Assembly (NCBI GenBank): GCA_044225795.1
Contig: JBGAIF010000001.1
Span: 744,001-808,000, forward strand
DNA length: 64,000 nt
Source: Nemorincola sp044225795
GTDB taxonomy: Bacteria; Bacteroidota; Bacteroidia; Chitinophagales; Chitinophagaceae
Direction: 5' to 3'
Part shown: positions 8,680-17,121 of the stretch, one piece after another
How the letters are laid out: each line of letters starts with the position of its first letter
Position numbering within the stretch: the first letter of the stretch is position 1
Notes under the pieces: generated by a model
What the model saw: the letters and a program-made list of their open reading frames with translations, nothing else
Databases searched by the model: none
What the model was told of the DNA's origin: nothing
Translations under genes and position numbers: made by a program

Positions 8680-10902
8680 ATGAATATAGATAGGTACAAA
8701 TTTCTTCCACGATTGTTCGCAATGATCGTTTTGCTTTCTGGCTCAATATCATCATACGCCCAATACAAAATAAGCGGCACCGTAATAGACGAAAAAGAGC
8801 GGCCCGTAAGAGGAGCCAGCGTCTATCTCGATAATACCATAGATGGCGGCACAACAGACAGCAGTGGTGTTTTTGTGTTTACTACCGGTGAGAAAGGAAA
8901 CCAGACCATCATAGCTACGGAGATCAGCCATGAGAATGCGGGAATGCCCATTGTTATCAATGGCGACCTGGGTGGCATAGTGTTGCGCATGAAGTCGAAC
9001 AAGGCGCACAACCTCAGCGATGTCGTGATCACGGCGGGTTCTTTCGAGGCCTCCAATGACAAAAGCAAGACGGTGCTTAAGCCGCTGGATATTGTGACCA
9101 CTGCAGGTGCCGGCGCGGATGTGATAAAAGCCATGGAGATGCTGCCCGGAACACAAAAGGCGGGTGCCGACAATGGTATGTTTGTAAGAGGTGGTGATGC
9201 CAGCGAAGCCGCAGTAGTGGTAGATGAGATGGTGGTGCAGAATGCGTTCTTCAGCGGCCCTCCGGGTGTATCAACCCGCAGCCGTTTCGGGGCTTTCAAT
9301 TACCAGGGTGTATCGTTCAGCAGCGGGGGTTACAGCGCCAGGTACGGACAGGCATTGTCCAGTGTGCTGGAACTGAATACGACAGATATGCCCGACAAGA
9401 GCAATGTGAATCTTGGCATCAACATGGCTGGCCTGTATGCGTCAGGTACAAGGAAGTGGAAGAAGAACTCCCTGGACCTGGGCGGCAACTATACGAACAC
9501 CACGCCTTTTTTCGGGTTGGCCAAAACGAACGTGGATTTCTATGCTCCGCCGCAAGGTGGAAGCGGCAACTTGCGCTATGTATGGCAACCAAGCAAGGAT
9601 GGCATCTTAAAAGCGGGTGTGAACGGCTCCTACAACAAGAGCGGTATCAAGATACCTAATCCGTACACAGACACGAGTAGCACGGACAGTTTTATGAATT
9701 CGCTCGGCCCTTCAGTGAAGTTTGAAACACAAGAGCAATATTATCTTGCCTATGTCTCTTACAAACAAATGTTCAAGGCAAAATACAGCCTGTACACAGC
9801 GGCATCATTCAGCTACGACCAGACCAACAATAAATTCGGTTCATTCCCTATGGACCAGCAGGAACACAGGGCCCAGTTTCGTATAGAAGGCAAAAGGTAT
9901 TTCAACGCGAGGCTGAACCTGCTGTTGGGTACCGACGTACAGAGCTGGGGAATAAAGAAGGATCTCAGCTCCTATTACAGTCAGCAGTTTGTGGAAACAC
10001 AACCTGCTGCCTATACCGAACTGGAATGGGTGCCGGTTTACAGGCTGGCGTTCCGCCCGGGGATCAGGTATGAGCACAGTACCTTGCTGAATGCAGATAA
10101 GATAGCACCTCGCCTGTCTATGGCTATAAAAACTGGGGTGACCAGCCAGGTATCGCTTGCCAGCGGTATCTTTTACCAGGATGCGCCCACACAATACCTG
10201 TTGGCAGGTAAAAGGCCCGGGATGCAGGAAGCGATACACTATATAGCTAACTGGCAGTGGAACAAGAGTGACAGGTTGCTGCGGGTGGAAGGGTATTATA
10301 AAGACTATGCCAGCCTGATCAGGGAGAACTCAGCTTTCAACCCCAATCCATACAGAACCATTGCGGACACCATTACTTTGTCTAACAACGGCAACGGGTA
10401 TGCGCAGGGTTTCGACCTGTTCTGGAGAGATAAGAAGACAGTGAAGAATGCTGATTTCTGGTTGTCATATAGTTATATTGATACGCGAAGGCTGTACAAC
10501 AACTTTCCGATGAGCGCCACTCCATCATTCATATCTAAACACAACCTGAATGTGGTAGCGAAGTACTTTGTGAATGAATGGCATACCAGCCTGAATGCTA
10601 CGTATAGTTATGCCAGTGGCCGCCCTTATTACAACCCGGCCCGCCAGGCAACGGAATTCCTGACCGACCTGACACCGGATTATCATAACCTGGCTTTCTC
10701 GGCAGCGTGGCTGCATAGCTTTGGTAAGTGGTTCACGGTATTCTACATCAGCCTGGATAATGTGACCAACCAGCACAATGTATTCGGTTACCGCTATGAT
10801 GCCAATGGCAAAAATCCGTCACCGATACAGCCGCCACTGTACCGTTCTGTATTCTTTGGCGTGAACGCTTCATTATCACAATTCAGTAAAGACGAACTAT
10901 AA
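8680..10902 (+). CDS. TonB-dependent outer-membrane receptor with carboxypeptidase-like regulatory domain
   Basis: 740 residues. A signal peptide ends at about residue 27 (SISSYAQ). Residues 29-113 form a CarboxypepD_reg-like beta-sandwich (YKISGTVIDEKERPVRGASV), a usual N-terminal extension of Bacteroidota receptors. The plug follows (DVIKAMEMLPGTQKAGADNG, then MFVRGGDASEAAVVVDEM). The rest is a beta-barrel. Such receptors import large or scarce substrates across the outer membrane using energy from TonB-ExbBD. No SusD partner is next to it, so it is not a typical Sus pair; the substrate cannot be read from sequence. The size is small for a SusC (about 1000 residues) and closer to the siderophore/vitamin class. 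The small secreted protein gene at 10931 follows after 28 nt and is probably co-transcribed. Confidence 0.85.
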   Translation: MNIDRYKFLPRLFAMIVLLSGSISSYAQYKISGTVIDEKERPVRGASVYLDNTIDGGTTDSSGVFVFTTGEKGNQTIIATEISHENAGMPIVINGDLGGIVLRMKSNKAHNLSDVVITAGSFEASNDKSKTVLKPLDIVTTAGAGADVIKAMEMLPGTQKAGADNGMFVRGGDASEAAVVVDEMVVQNAFFSGPPGVSTRSRFGAFNYQGVSFSSGGYSARYGQALSSVLELNTTDMPDKSNVNLGINMAGLYASGTRKWKKNSLDLGGNYTNTTPFFGLAKTNVDFYAPPQGGSGNLRYVWQPSKDGILKAGVNGSYNKSGIKIPNPYTDTSSTDSFMNSLGPSVKFETQEQYYLAYVSYKQMFKAKYSLYTAASFSYDQTNNKFGSFPMDQQEHRAQFRIEGKRYFNARLNLLLGTDVQSWGIKKDLSSYYSQQFVETQPAAYTELEWVPVYRLAFRPGIRYEHSTLLNADKIAPRLSMAIKTGVTSQVSLASGIFYQDAPTQYLLAGKRPGMQEAIHYIANWQWNKSDRLLRVEGYYKDYASLIRENSAFNPNPYRTIADTITLSNNGNGYAQGFDLFWRDKKTVKNADFWLSYSYIDTRRLYNNFPMSATPSFISKHNLNVVAKYFVNEWHTSLNATYSYASGRPYYNPARQATEFLTDLTPDYHNLAFSAAWLHSFGKWFTVFYISLDNVTNQHNVFGYRYDANGKNPSPIQPPLYRSVFFGVNASLSQFSKDEL

Positions 10903-10930
10903 AATAACCAACACAAAAAACCACGATAAA

Positions 10931-11581
10931 ATGAAAAACATCTTTTTGACCGGCGCCATAGCGCTGACAACAATGACCGCACAGGCACAGGATTTCAAAG
11001 CAGTGCTGCAAAAGACCTTCATGGCTTTCGACACAACGGAGAACCCTGCTGCTAAAGTAGAGCAAAGCAATAAACTGGCATTGATAGCCAAGAAGTGGGA
11101 TAACGAGTGGGCAGCACACTATTACGTTGCCTACAGCAAGACCATCCTCTCTTACATGGAAAAAGACGCTACCAAGAAAGACGCCTACCTGGACGAAGCC
11201 GAGAAGGAGAGCAAAGATGCCGTGAACCTGCTGAAGAAGAGCAATGACGAAACATATGTACTGGATGCCATGATCGCCAACGCGAGAATGGGTGTGGACC
11301 CGATGAACCGCTGGCAGAAGTATGGTAAGATATTTGGCGAGAACCTGGAAAGCGCCAAAGCCATTAACCCGGACAATCCGCGCATGTATTACCTGATGGC
11401 TGTGAGCAAATATTTCACACCGAAAGCATATGGCGGCGGCAAGAAAATAGCACAGCCATATTTTGAGAAAGCGGAGCCATTGTTCGCGAAGGAAACCGGT
11501 GACGACGCCACAAAACCATATTGGGGTAAGGCGCACAATGCGATGTTCCTGGCAGAATGCAAGAAAGAAGATAAGGAGTAA
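10931..11581 (+). CDS. Small secreted helical (TPR-like) protein, function unknown
   Basis: 216 residues starting with a signal peptide (MKNIFLTGAIALTTMTAQAQ). The mature part is Lys/Glu/Ala-rich and all-helical in appearance, with repeated pairs such as YYVAYSKTILSYMEKDA and MYYLMAVSKYFTPKAYGGGK that resemble tetratricopeptide helices. The GGGKKIAQPYFEKAEPLFAK stretch looks like a TPR turn. It lacks a lipobox, so it is probably a soluble periplasmic protein. It follows the TonB-dependent receptor by 28 nt and precedes a terminator, so the two form a transcription unit; a role in handling the imported substrate is possible but not shown by the sequence. Confidence 0.7.
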   Translation: MKNIFLTGAIALTTMTAQAQDFKAVLQKTFMAFDTTENPAAKVEQSNKLALIAKKWDNEWAAHYYVAYSKTILSYMEKDATKKDAYLDEAEKESKDAVNLLKKSNDETYVLDAMIANARMGVDPMNRWQKYGKIFGENLESAKAINPDNPRMYYLMAVSKYFTPKAYGGGKKIAQPYFEKAEPLFAKETGDDATKPYWGKAHNAMFLAECKKEDKE

Positions 11582-11609
11582 TTGTTTACTATATTAGTGA
11601 AATAGAACA

Positions 11610-11645
11610 AGGGGCTGTCCGGCAGGGCGGCCCCTAACATTTTGG
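11610..11645 (+). terminator. Terminator after the receptor operon
   Basis: AGGGGCTGTCC (11610-11620) pairs with GGGCGGCCCCT (11625-11635), with two G-U pairs and a GGCA loop, followed by AACATTTT. Confidence 0.75.
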
Positions 11646-11666
11646 GGTTGTTGGCATGGGGTTGTG

Positions 11667-11674
11667 TATATTTA
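11667..11674 (+). promoter_or_regulatory. -7 box TATATTTA directly before dgt (leaderless start)
   Basis: The box ends only 4 nt before the ATG at 11679. TTTG at 11641-11644 can serve as the -33 element. The transcript would therefore begin at or next to the start codon, which rules against the upstream GTG at 11664 as the start. Confidence 0.65.
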
Positions 11675-11678
11675 CGGC

Positions 11679-13067
11679 ATGAACTGGGCTTCATTATATA
11701 CCACACAACGAACGGGGTCGTCGAGGAAGAGCGCGGAGAGTTCGGACCTGGTGCGCAACTCATTTTTGCGTGATTATGACCGCATCATATTTTCGTCGGC
11801 ATTCCGCAGGTTGCAGAACAAGACCCAGGTATTTCCCCTGCCGGGTGCCATATTTGTGCATAACAGGCTGACACATAGCCTGGAGGTAGCTTCTGTGGGC
11901 CGCTCTCTGGGTAAAGCAGTAGGTGAGAAGATCGCTGAAAAGCACAAAGGGGAAAGTGCGGAGTTCACAGAGTTTTACCGGCATGAGCTGGCATCTGTGA
12001 TCGCGTCAGCATGCCTAGCCCATGATATAGGCAACCCCCCTTTCGGGCACTCCGGGGAAGACGCTATACGGGCTTACTTTGATGGTATCAGTGGTAAAGA
12101 ACGGGACATCATACACCGATCATTGACCGAGAATCAGTTGCGCGATTTTGAGAAGTTTGAAGGCAACTCCAATGCACTGCGCATACTTACCAACAGCTTC
12201 AATGAACCCGATCCGGGTGGCTACAGGCTTACCTACACTACGCTGGCATCGCTTGTGAAGTACCCGTGCACATCATCTGAAGGGTTTGATAAGAACACAG
12301 GCCTGATCGCAACAAAGAAATCAGGGTTCTTCGATTCTGAACTGAGCACATACCGGGATATAGCGGAAGTGTTACATATCCCGAAGAAGGAGGGGTTTGC
12401 GAATGTATATGCGCGTCACCCGTTCGTATATCTTACCGAAGCAGCAGATGACATTTGCTATCGTGTGATAGACCTCGAAGATGCGCACAGGCTGCACATC
12501 ATATCGCTGGAGACCTTCATGGACCTGTTCCTGCCTTTCTTTAACGGGGAGCAAGAGTATAACTCCCGTGATTATATAGAAGGGAAGCTGGCAAACATCA
12601 ATGATGACAACCAGAAGGTTCAGTATATACGCGCACGATGGATAGGCCTGATGGTGGAGAAGCTTGCTGACTTGTTCATGCATCACGAAGAAGAACTGCT
12701 TAATGGTACGCTGGAGAAGGATCTGCTGAAGTGCCTGCCTGACGGGACACATACGCTCATCAAGGAAATAAATGAACTGAGCTTCAGAAAAGTTTATAAC
12801 TACAAGTCGGTGGTGGAGATAGAGATAGCGGGCTACAATGTGATCGGCGGCCTGCTGAAAGAGTTTGTTCATGCTGTCCTCGATCCTGGGCATCCTAAAT
12901 CTGAAAAACTCCTGAAGCTGGTGTCGGCACAGTTCAGGTTGACGAACGGCAAAGACCTGTATGGAGACATACAATCGTTGGTGGATTTCATTTCGGGTAT
13001 GACAGACCTCTATGCCATAGACCTGTACCGTAAGATAACCGGCATTACCATACCGGAAATAAGATAG
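11679..13067 (+). CDS. dgt: dGTP triphosphohydrolase-like HD-domain protein
   Basis: 462 residues from ATG 11679; the longer frame from GTG 11664 would begin inside the promoter box. It matches the dNTP triphosphohydrolase family: RDYDRIIFSSAFRRLQNKTQ, HNRLTHSLEVASVGRSLG and the HD metal site AHDIGNPPFGHSGEDA at about residue 113. These enzymes hydrolyse a dNTP to the nucleoside and triphosphate, controlling dNTP pools, and some limit phage replication. All HD residues (H...HD...D) appear present. It is the first gene of a compact run: queA starts one base after its stop codon. Confidence 0.92.
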   Translation: MNWASLYTTQRTGSSRKSAESSDLVRNSFLRDYDRIIFSSAFRRLQNKTQVFPLPGAIFVHNRLTHSLEVASVGRSLGKAVGEKIAEKHKGESAEFTEFYRHELASVIASACLAHDIGNPPFGHSGEDAIRAYFDGISGKERDIIHRSLTENQLRDFEKFEGNSNALRILTNSFNEPDPGGYRLTYTTLASLVKYPCTSSEGFDKNTGLIATKKSGFFDSELSTYRDIAEVLHIPKKEGFANVYARHPFVYLTEAADDICYRVIDLEDAHRLHIISLETFMDLFLPFFNGEQEYNSRDYIEGKLANINDDNQKVQYIRARWIGLMVEKLADLFMHHEEELLNGTLEKDLLKCLPDGTHTLIKEINELSFRKVYNYKSVVEIEIAGYNVIGGLLKEFVHAVLDPGHPKSEKLLKLVSAQFRLTNGKDLYGDIQSLVDFISGMTDLYAIDLYRKITGITIPEIR

Positions 13068-13068
13068 T

Positions 13069-14283
13069 ATGCACCCTAAGGACCTGCGCATTGAAGATTA
13101 TACATACGACCTGCCGGATGACCGCATCGCGAAGTATCCGCTTGACGAGCGTGATGCCTCTAAACTGTTGATATACAGAGACGGGCAGATAGCCGAAGAT
13201 ATCTACCGCAACATTGATGCCCATATACCCGCCGGAACGCTGATGGTCTTTAACCAGACCAGGGTGGTGCATGCACGGCTGCTGTTCAAAAAACCGTCAG
13301 GTGGCCAGATAGAAGTGTTTTGCCTTTCACCATTTGGCTATGCCGATATACATACTGCCATGCTGCAAAAAGGAGCGGTGGAGTGGGAATGTCTGGTGGG
13401 AGGCGCCTCTAAATGGAAGCCGGGAATGATACTTGAGCTGCATCATGGAGAGCCCCGGTTTACCTTGTATGCTGCTCTGAAAGAAAGGACCCCAAACGGG
13501 TACATACTATCCTTGTCATGGGATAACAGGGATCTGACCTTCGCCGAAGTGCTGCACTATACCGGCAAGGTACCGTTGCCTCCGTATCTGCACCGTGATG
13601 CCGATGTGGCTGACGAGCAGCGATACCAGACCGTTTTTGCGAAAGAAGAAGGCAGCGTGGCAGCACCGACAGCCGGGCTTCATTTTACCCCCGGCATCAT
13701 GGATGGCCTGAAGATGAAAGGCATAGACACTACGTTCCTGACGCTGCATGTTGGCGCAGGAACATTTAAGCCGGTAAAGAGTGAGACGATGCAGGACCAT
13801 GAGATGCATGCCGAGTGGATAGAGGTAAGCAGGCAGACCTTGCAGCAACTACTGGAAGCAAAGGGCAAGACGGTGGCAGTGGGTACTACTTCTCTGCGTA
13901 CACTCGAAAGCCTCTACTGGATAGGGAACAAACTGAAGAACAAGGAAGAGCCGGATCTTCACGGCGTTGCAGTAAGCCAGTGGGATCCCTACCGTGGGCA
14001 GCCTGCCTGTTCCCGCAGCGAAGCGCTGGAGGAATTGCTCTGGTATATGAAGCAGAACAGCATGGATAAGATCCTGACACGCACACAAATAATGATCGCC
14101 CCGGGCTACGACCTGAGGATGACAGATGCATTAGTGACCAATTTTCACCAGCCGCAATCCACATTGTTATTGCTGGTAGCTGCGTTGATCGGGGATAGCT
14201 GGCGCGCTGTGTATCAATATGCTATGGATCATGCTTATCGTTTTCTCAGTTATGGAGATGGTAGCCTGCTTTGGAGAAAATGA
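13069..14283 (+). CDS. queA: S-adenosylmethionine:tRNA ribosyltransferase-isomerase
   Basis: 404 residues. QueA transfers and isomerises the ribosyl part of SAM onto 7-aminomethyl-7-deazaguanine in tRNA, giving epoxyqueuosine, the penultimate step of queuosine synthesis. Family marks seen: YDLPDDRIAKYPLDERDASK, VFNQTRVVHARL, VAAPTAGLHFTP, LHVGAGTFKPV, GTTSLRTLES and TNFHQPQSTLLLLVAAL. It is longer than the ~356-residue E. coli enzyme, through loop insertions such as that around residues 285-300. ATG 13069 starts 1 nt after the dgt stop, so translation is probably coupled. Confidence 0.95.
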   Translation: MHPKDLRIEDYTYDLPDDRIAKYPLDERDASKLLIYRDGQIAEDIYRNIDAHIPAGTLMVFNQTRVVHARLLFKKPSGGQIEVFCLSPFGYADIHTAMLQKGAVEWECLVGGASKWKPGMILELHHGEPRFTLYAALKERTPNGYILSLSWDNRDLTFAEVLHYTGKVPLPPYLHRDADVADEQRYQTVFAKEEGSVAAPTAGLHFTPGIMDGLKMKGIDTTFLTLHVGAGTFKPVKSETMQDHEMHAEWIEVSRQTLQQLLEAKGKTVAVGTTSLRTLESLYWIGNKLKNKEEPDLHGVAVSQWDPYRGQPACSRSEALEELLWYMKQNSMDKILTRTQIMIAPGYDLRMTDALVTNFHQPQSTLLLLVAALIGDSWRAVYQYAMDHAYRFLSYGDGSLLWRK

Positions 14284-14321
14284 TTTAATAATTATTTATC
14301 ACCGCCATAGCGCATATTTAG

Positions 14322-14329
14322 TAATTTTG
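14322..14329 (+). promoter_or_regulatory. -7 box TAATTTTG for nadC
   Basis: A TAnnTTTG match in the 69-bp gap between queA and nadC, 23 nt before the proposed TTG start. It indicates a new transcription unit. Confidence 0.7.
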
Positions 14330-14352
14330 CCATCCAAATAAAGAACTGCACA

Positions 14353-15192
14353 TTGAATCTTACAGAGTTCATTGAAGCGGCCCTGCGGGAAGATGTAGGA
14401 GCCGGAGATTATTCTACCCTGGCCAGTATTCCGGCCGATGCGAAAGGGAAGGCGGTATTGAAAATAAAAGAAGACGGCATAATAGCGGGCATTGCCCTTG
14501 CAGAAGAGATATTTCACTTCCTGGAGCCGGAGTCAGAGTTTGTGTTACATAAGAAAGACGGGGACAGGGTGCACAACGGGGAAGTGGCGTTTGAGGTGAA
14601 CGCGGGTGTGCACACCATACTAAAGGCAGAGCGCCTGGCGCTGAACTGCATGCAGCGTATGAGCGGTATAGCAACGCTTACCAACAAGTATGTGGAACTG
14701 ATAAAGGAATATCCGGCAAGGATACTGGATACCAGGAAAACAACACCATTGTTCCGCATGCACGAGAAAGAAGCTGTGAGGATAGGCGGAGGTGTGAACC
14801 ACCGCATGGGGCTGTATGACATGGTGATGCTGAAGGATAACCATATAGATTTCTGCGGAGGTATAGAGAAGGCCATCATACAAACCGTTGAGTACTTACA
14901 GAAGAACAACCTGGACCTGCAGATAGAAGTAGAGACCCGCAGCCTTGATGATGTAAGACGCGTGATGGCGGTAGGAAAGGTACACCGCATCATGCTGGAC
15001 AATTACACACCGGATATGGTGGCAGAGGCAGTAGCGCTGATTGGCGGTAAGTATGAGACAGAGGCCTCCGGGGGCATCAACATAGATAACATCACCGCCT
15101 ATGCCCGAACGGGCGTGGACTTTATCTCCGTGGGCGCTGTCATTCATCATGCGGTGAGCATGGACCTAAGCCTAAAAGCTGAGATATTATGA
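14353..15192 (+). CDS. nadC: Nicotinate-nucleotide pyrophosphorylase (quinolinate phosphoribosyltransferase)
   Basis: 279 residues. NadC condenses quinolinate with PRPP to nicotinate mononucleotide and CO2 in de novo NAD synthesis. Seen: ALREDVGAGDYSTLAS near the N-terminus, ERLALNCMQRMSGIAT, ILDTRKTTPLFRMHEKEAVR, GGVNHRMGLYDMVMLKDNH and ASGGINIDNITAYARTGVDF, all strongly conserved in the family. The start is TTG at 14353; I found no in-frame ATG or GTG between the promoter box and the conserved N-terminus. The stop overlaps the next start by 4 nt (ATGA). Confidence 0.95.
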   Translation: MNLTEFIEAALREDVGAGDYSTLASIPADAKGKAVLKIKEDGIIAGIALAEEIFHFLEPESEFVLHKKDGDRVHNGEVAFEVNAGVHTILKAERLALNCMQRMSGIATLTNKYVELIKEYPARILDTRKTTPLFRMHEKEAVRIGGGVNHRMGLYDMVMLKDNHIDFCGGIEKAIIQTVEYLQKNNLDLQIEVETRSLDDVRRVMAVGKVHRIMLDNYTPDMVAEAVALIGGKYETEASGGINIDNITAYARTGVDFISVGAVIHHAVSMDLSLKAEIL

Positions 15193-16067
15193 GCCTGAAG
15201 CATGTTGTATTTATCGTCAATCCAAGATCAGGAGTAGAAAGACAAAAACAGATACAACAAGGCATAGATACCTGTCTCGACAAGGAGAGCTACACCTACG
15301 AAATAGTGAATACGCAGTATCCAAAGCATGGCACTACCCTGGCACGTGAGGCTGCGGAGAAAGGCGCTTATGCTGTAGTGGCTGTGGGCGGAGACGGCTC
15401 TGTGAACGATGTGGTGCAGGGATTGCTGGGTACGGATACGTTGCTCGCCATCATACCCAAAGGGTCGGGGAACGGCATGGCAAGGACCATGAAGATACCC
15501 CTGGATACTCAGGATGCCATAAAGGTGATCAACAAAGGAAGAGCGGTAGCGATGGATGTGGCCTATGCAAACGGCCATCCGTTCATCAGCAACGCGGGAG
15601 TGGCATTTGACGCGCTGATATCGAAGAAATTCGCAAAAAGTGAGCGGCGCGGCCTGATGGTGTATAGCTGGCTGGTGACGAAATATATGTGGCTGTATAA
15701 GAACTGGGACTGGCAGATAACAGTAGATGGCAAAAGATACAATGAACGGGCGTTCATGGTGAATGTTGCCAACGGGCAACAGTTTGGGTATAACTTCAGA
15801 ATAGCCCCCATGGCCAGCTTTACAGACGGGCTGCTTGATGTCATCATCATACGCAGGTTTCCTAAAATTCTTGGCGGCATGCTGGTGGCGCGCGCCATGA
15901 CCGGCACCATTGCCCGCAGCCCGTTTGTGCGGCATATGACCGGCAAGGAGATCACGATAACCAATCCGTCGCTGAAGCTGATGCAGACAGATGGCGACGC
16001 GCATGCCTGCGAGCACAGTATCACCTTCACCATCAGCAGGGGCGCACAGCAGGTTATCGTACCGTAA
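15189..16067 (+). CDS. Diacylglycerol/lipid kinase family protein (YegS/DgkB-like)
   Basis: 292 residues. The catalytic domain of diacylglycerol kinases is evident: VFIVNPRSGVERQKQIQQG at the start, VVAVGGDGSVNDVVQGLLG (GGDG nucleotide-binding motif, about residues 63-67) and IIPKGSGNGMARTMKIPL (PxGSGNxxAR). The C-terminal half, with TDGLLDVIIIRRF and TDGDAHACE, matches the second lobe of the family. These cytoplasmic enzymes phosphorylate diacylglycerol or related lipids at the membrane; the exact lipid cannot be told. The start overlaps nadC by 4 nt, so the two are translationally coupled. Confidence 0.88.
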   Translation: MSLKHVVFIVNPRSGVERQKQIQQGIDTCLDKESYTYEIVNTQYPKHGTTLAREAAEKGAYAVVAVGGDGSVNDVVQGLLGTDTLLAIIPKGSGNGMARTMKIPLDTQDAIKVINKGRAVAMDVAYANGHPFISNAGVAFDALISKKFAKSERRGLMVYSWLVTKYMWLYKNWDWQITVDGKRYNERAFMVNVANGQQFGYNFRIAPMASFTDGLLDVIIIRRFPKILGGMLVARAMTGTIARSPFVRHMTGKEITITNPSLKLMQTDGDAHACEHSITFTISRGAQQVIVP

Positions 16068-16074
16068 TATTTCC

Positions 16075-16082
16075 TACTTTAC
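16075..16082 (+). promoter_or_regulatory. Possible -7 box TACTTTAC
   Basis: It lies just after the lipid kinase stop codon and 4-10 nt before the GTG start candidates at 16087 and 16093. The last two bases differ from TAnnTTTG, so the call is tentative. Confidence 0.45.
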
Positions 16083-16092
16083 GGCGGTGCCC

Positions 16093-17121
16093 GTGTTGAA
16101 GAAATTTTCGTTTCTGTTATTGTTTGCTGCTTTTTGCTCCTGTAAAAGGCAGCACCATCATGTTACCCGGGGTATTTATTACTGGAAGACGATCTTTCGT
16201 CCTACGGCATATGAACGAAACACGCTGAAACAACTACATGCAGGTAAGATGTACGTCAGGCTTTTTGACGTTGACATTGATCCGCACCTGCATCAGCCTA
16301 TCCCTGTTGCACCTGTGCAATGGCCCCGGGAAATGGACACGGCCATTGATCCTGTACCCGTAGTATTCATTACCCAGCACACACTGACAGTCTTGCATCA
16401 ACCCGGTATCGTTAAGCTTGCGACGGAGATAAGTTCGTTCGCTCACGGATTGTGCGCGTCGGCAGGAGTTGAGCCCAAAGAATTACAAATAGATTGCGAC
16501 TGGACGGCAGGAACAAAGGAAACCTATTTCCGGTTGCTGAACGAGATAAGGAAGCAGCCCTGGCTGAAAGGAAAAAAACTCTCCTGCACCATCCGTATGC
16601 ACCAGGTTAAATTCATTGCAGGCAGCGGCGTACCTCCCGTGGACCGGGGATTGCTGATGTGTTACAGCATGGGCAACCTGAAGCAACCCGGAATGCGCAA
16701 TTCCATACTGGATGTAAGAGAGGCTAAGGAGTACCTGGACAACCTGAAAGCATATTCTTTGCCACTGGACATCGCGCTTCCGCTTTACCGGTGGTGTGTA
16801 TGGTTTCGGGAAGAGAAGTTCAAAGGCATCATGCACGACGTGACTCCGGATATGGTAGCCGGCAACAAACTATTCGCGCGAAAGATCGGGAATGTATATG
16901 CCTGCACAGCAGACACGATATGGAAGGGATATGAACTGCACGCCAGGGACGAGATAAGAACGGAAGAGGTCAGCATCGATGAATTAATGGCAATATCCAC
17001 ATATACTTCACAACAGCTCAACCAGAAAGACATAAACGTTCTTTTGTTCTCATGCGATAGTATAACTTTATCGAAATATTCCGTTGATGACCTTGAAAAG
17101 GTTTTTACTGTTTATCAGTAG
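16093..17121 (+). CDS. Lipoprotein, DUF3142-like (possible TIM-barrel glycosidase fold)
   Basis: About 342 residues. The frame is open from 15991 but that part overlaps the lipid kinase; I place the start at GTG 16093 (TTG 16096 or GTG 16087 are alternatives) because a lipoprotein signal follows at once: LKKFSFLLLFAAFCSC, with the lipobox cysteine in AAFC or FCSC. The mature part has ELQIDCDWTAGTKETYFRLL, which recalls the (L/I)Q-(I/L)-D-x-D core of DUF3142 proteins, a family with a predicted glycoside-hydrolase-like barrel. I am not sure of that assignment and no catalytic pair can be named. The 3' end overlaps the next gene by 35 nt in another frame. Confidence 0.65.
   Translation: MLKKFSFLLLFAAFCSCKRQHHHVTRGIYYWKTIFRPTAYERNTLKQLHAGKMYVRLFDVDIDPHLHQPIPVAPVQWPREMDTAIDPVPVVFITQHTLTVLHQPGIVKLATEISSFAHGLCASAGVEPKELQIDCDWTAGTKETYFRLLNEIRKQPWLKGKKLSCTIRMHQVKFIAGSGVPPVDRGLLMCYSMGNLKQPGMRNSILDVREAKEYLDNLKAYSLPLDIALPLYRWCVWFREEKFKGIMHDVTPDMVAGNKLFARKIGNVYACTADTIWKGYELHARDEIRTEEVSIDELMAISTYTSQQLNQKDINVLLFSCDSITLSKYSVDDLEKVFTVYQ
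17063..17070 (+). promoter_or_regulatory. -7 box TAACTTTA inside the end of the preceding gene
   Basis: It lies 16 nt before ATG 17087, with TTTTG at 17042-17046 as a possible -33 element. It would allow the next gene to be transcribed separately although the two genes overlap. Confidence 0.5.

Noticed and set aside
15991..16092. Upstream extension of the DUF3142-like lipoprotein
   Set aside because: It overlaps the lipid kinase coding region and precedes the lipoprotein signal, which must be N-terminal.
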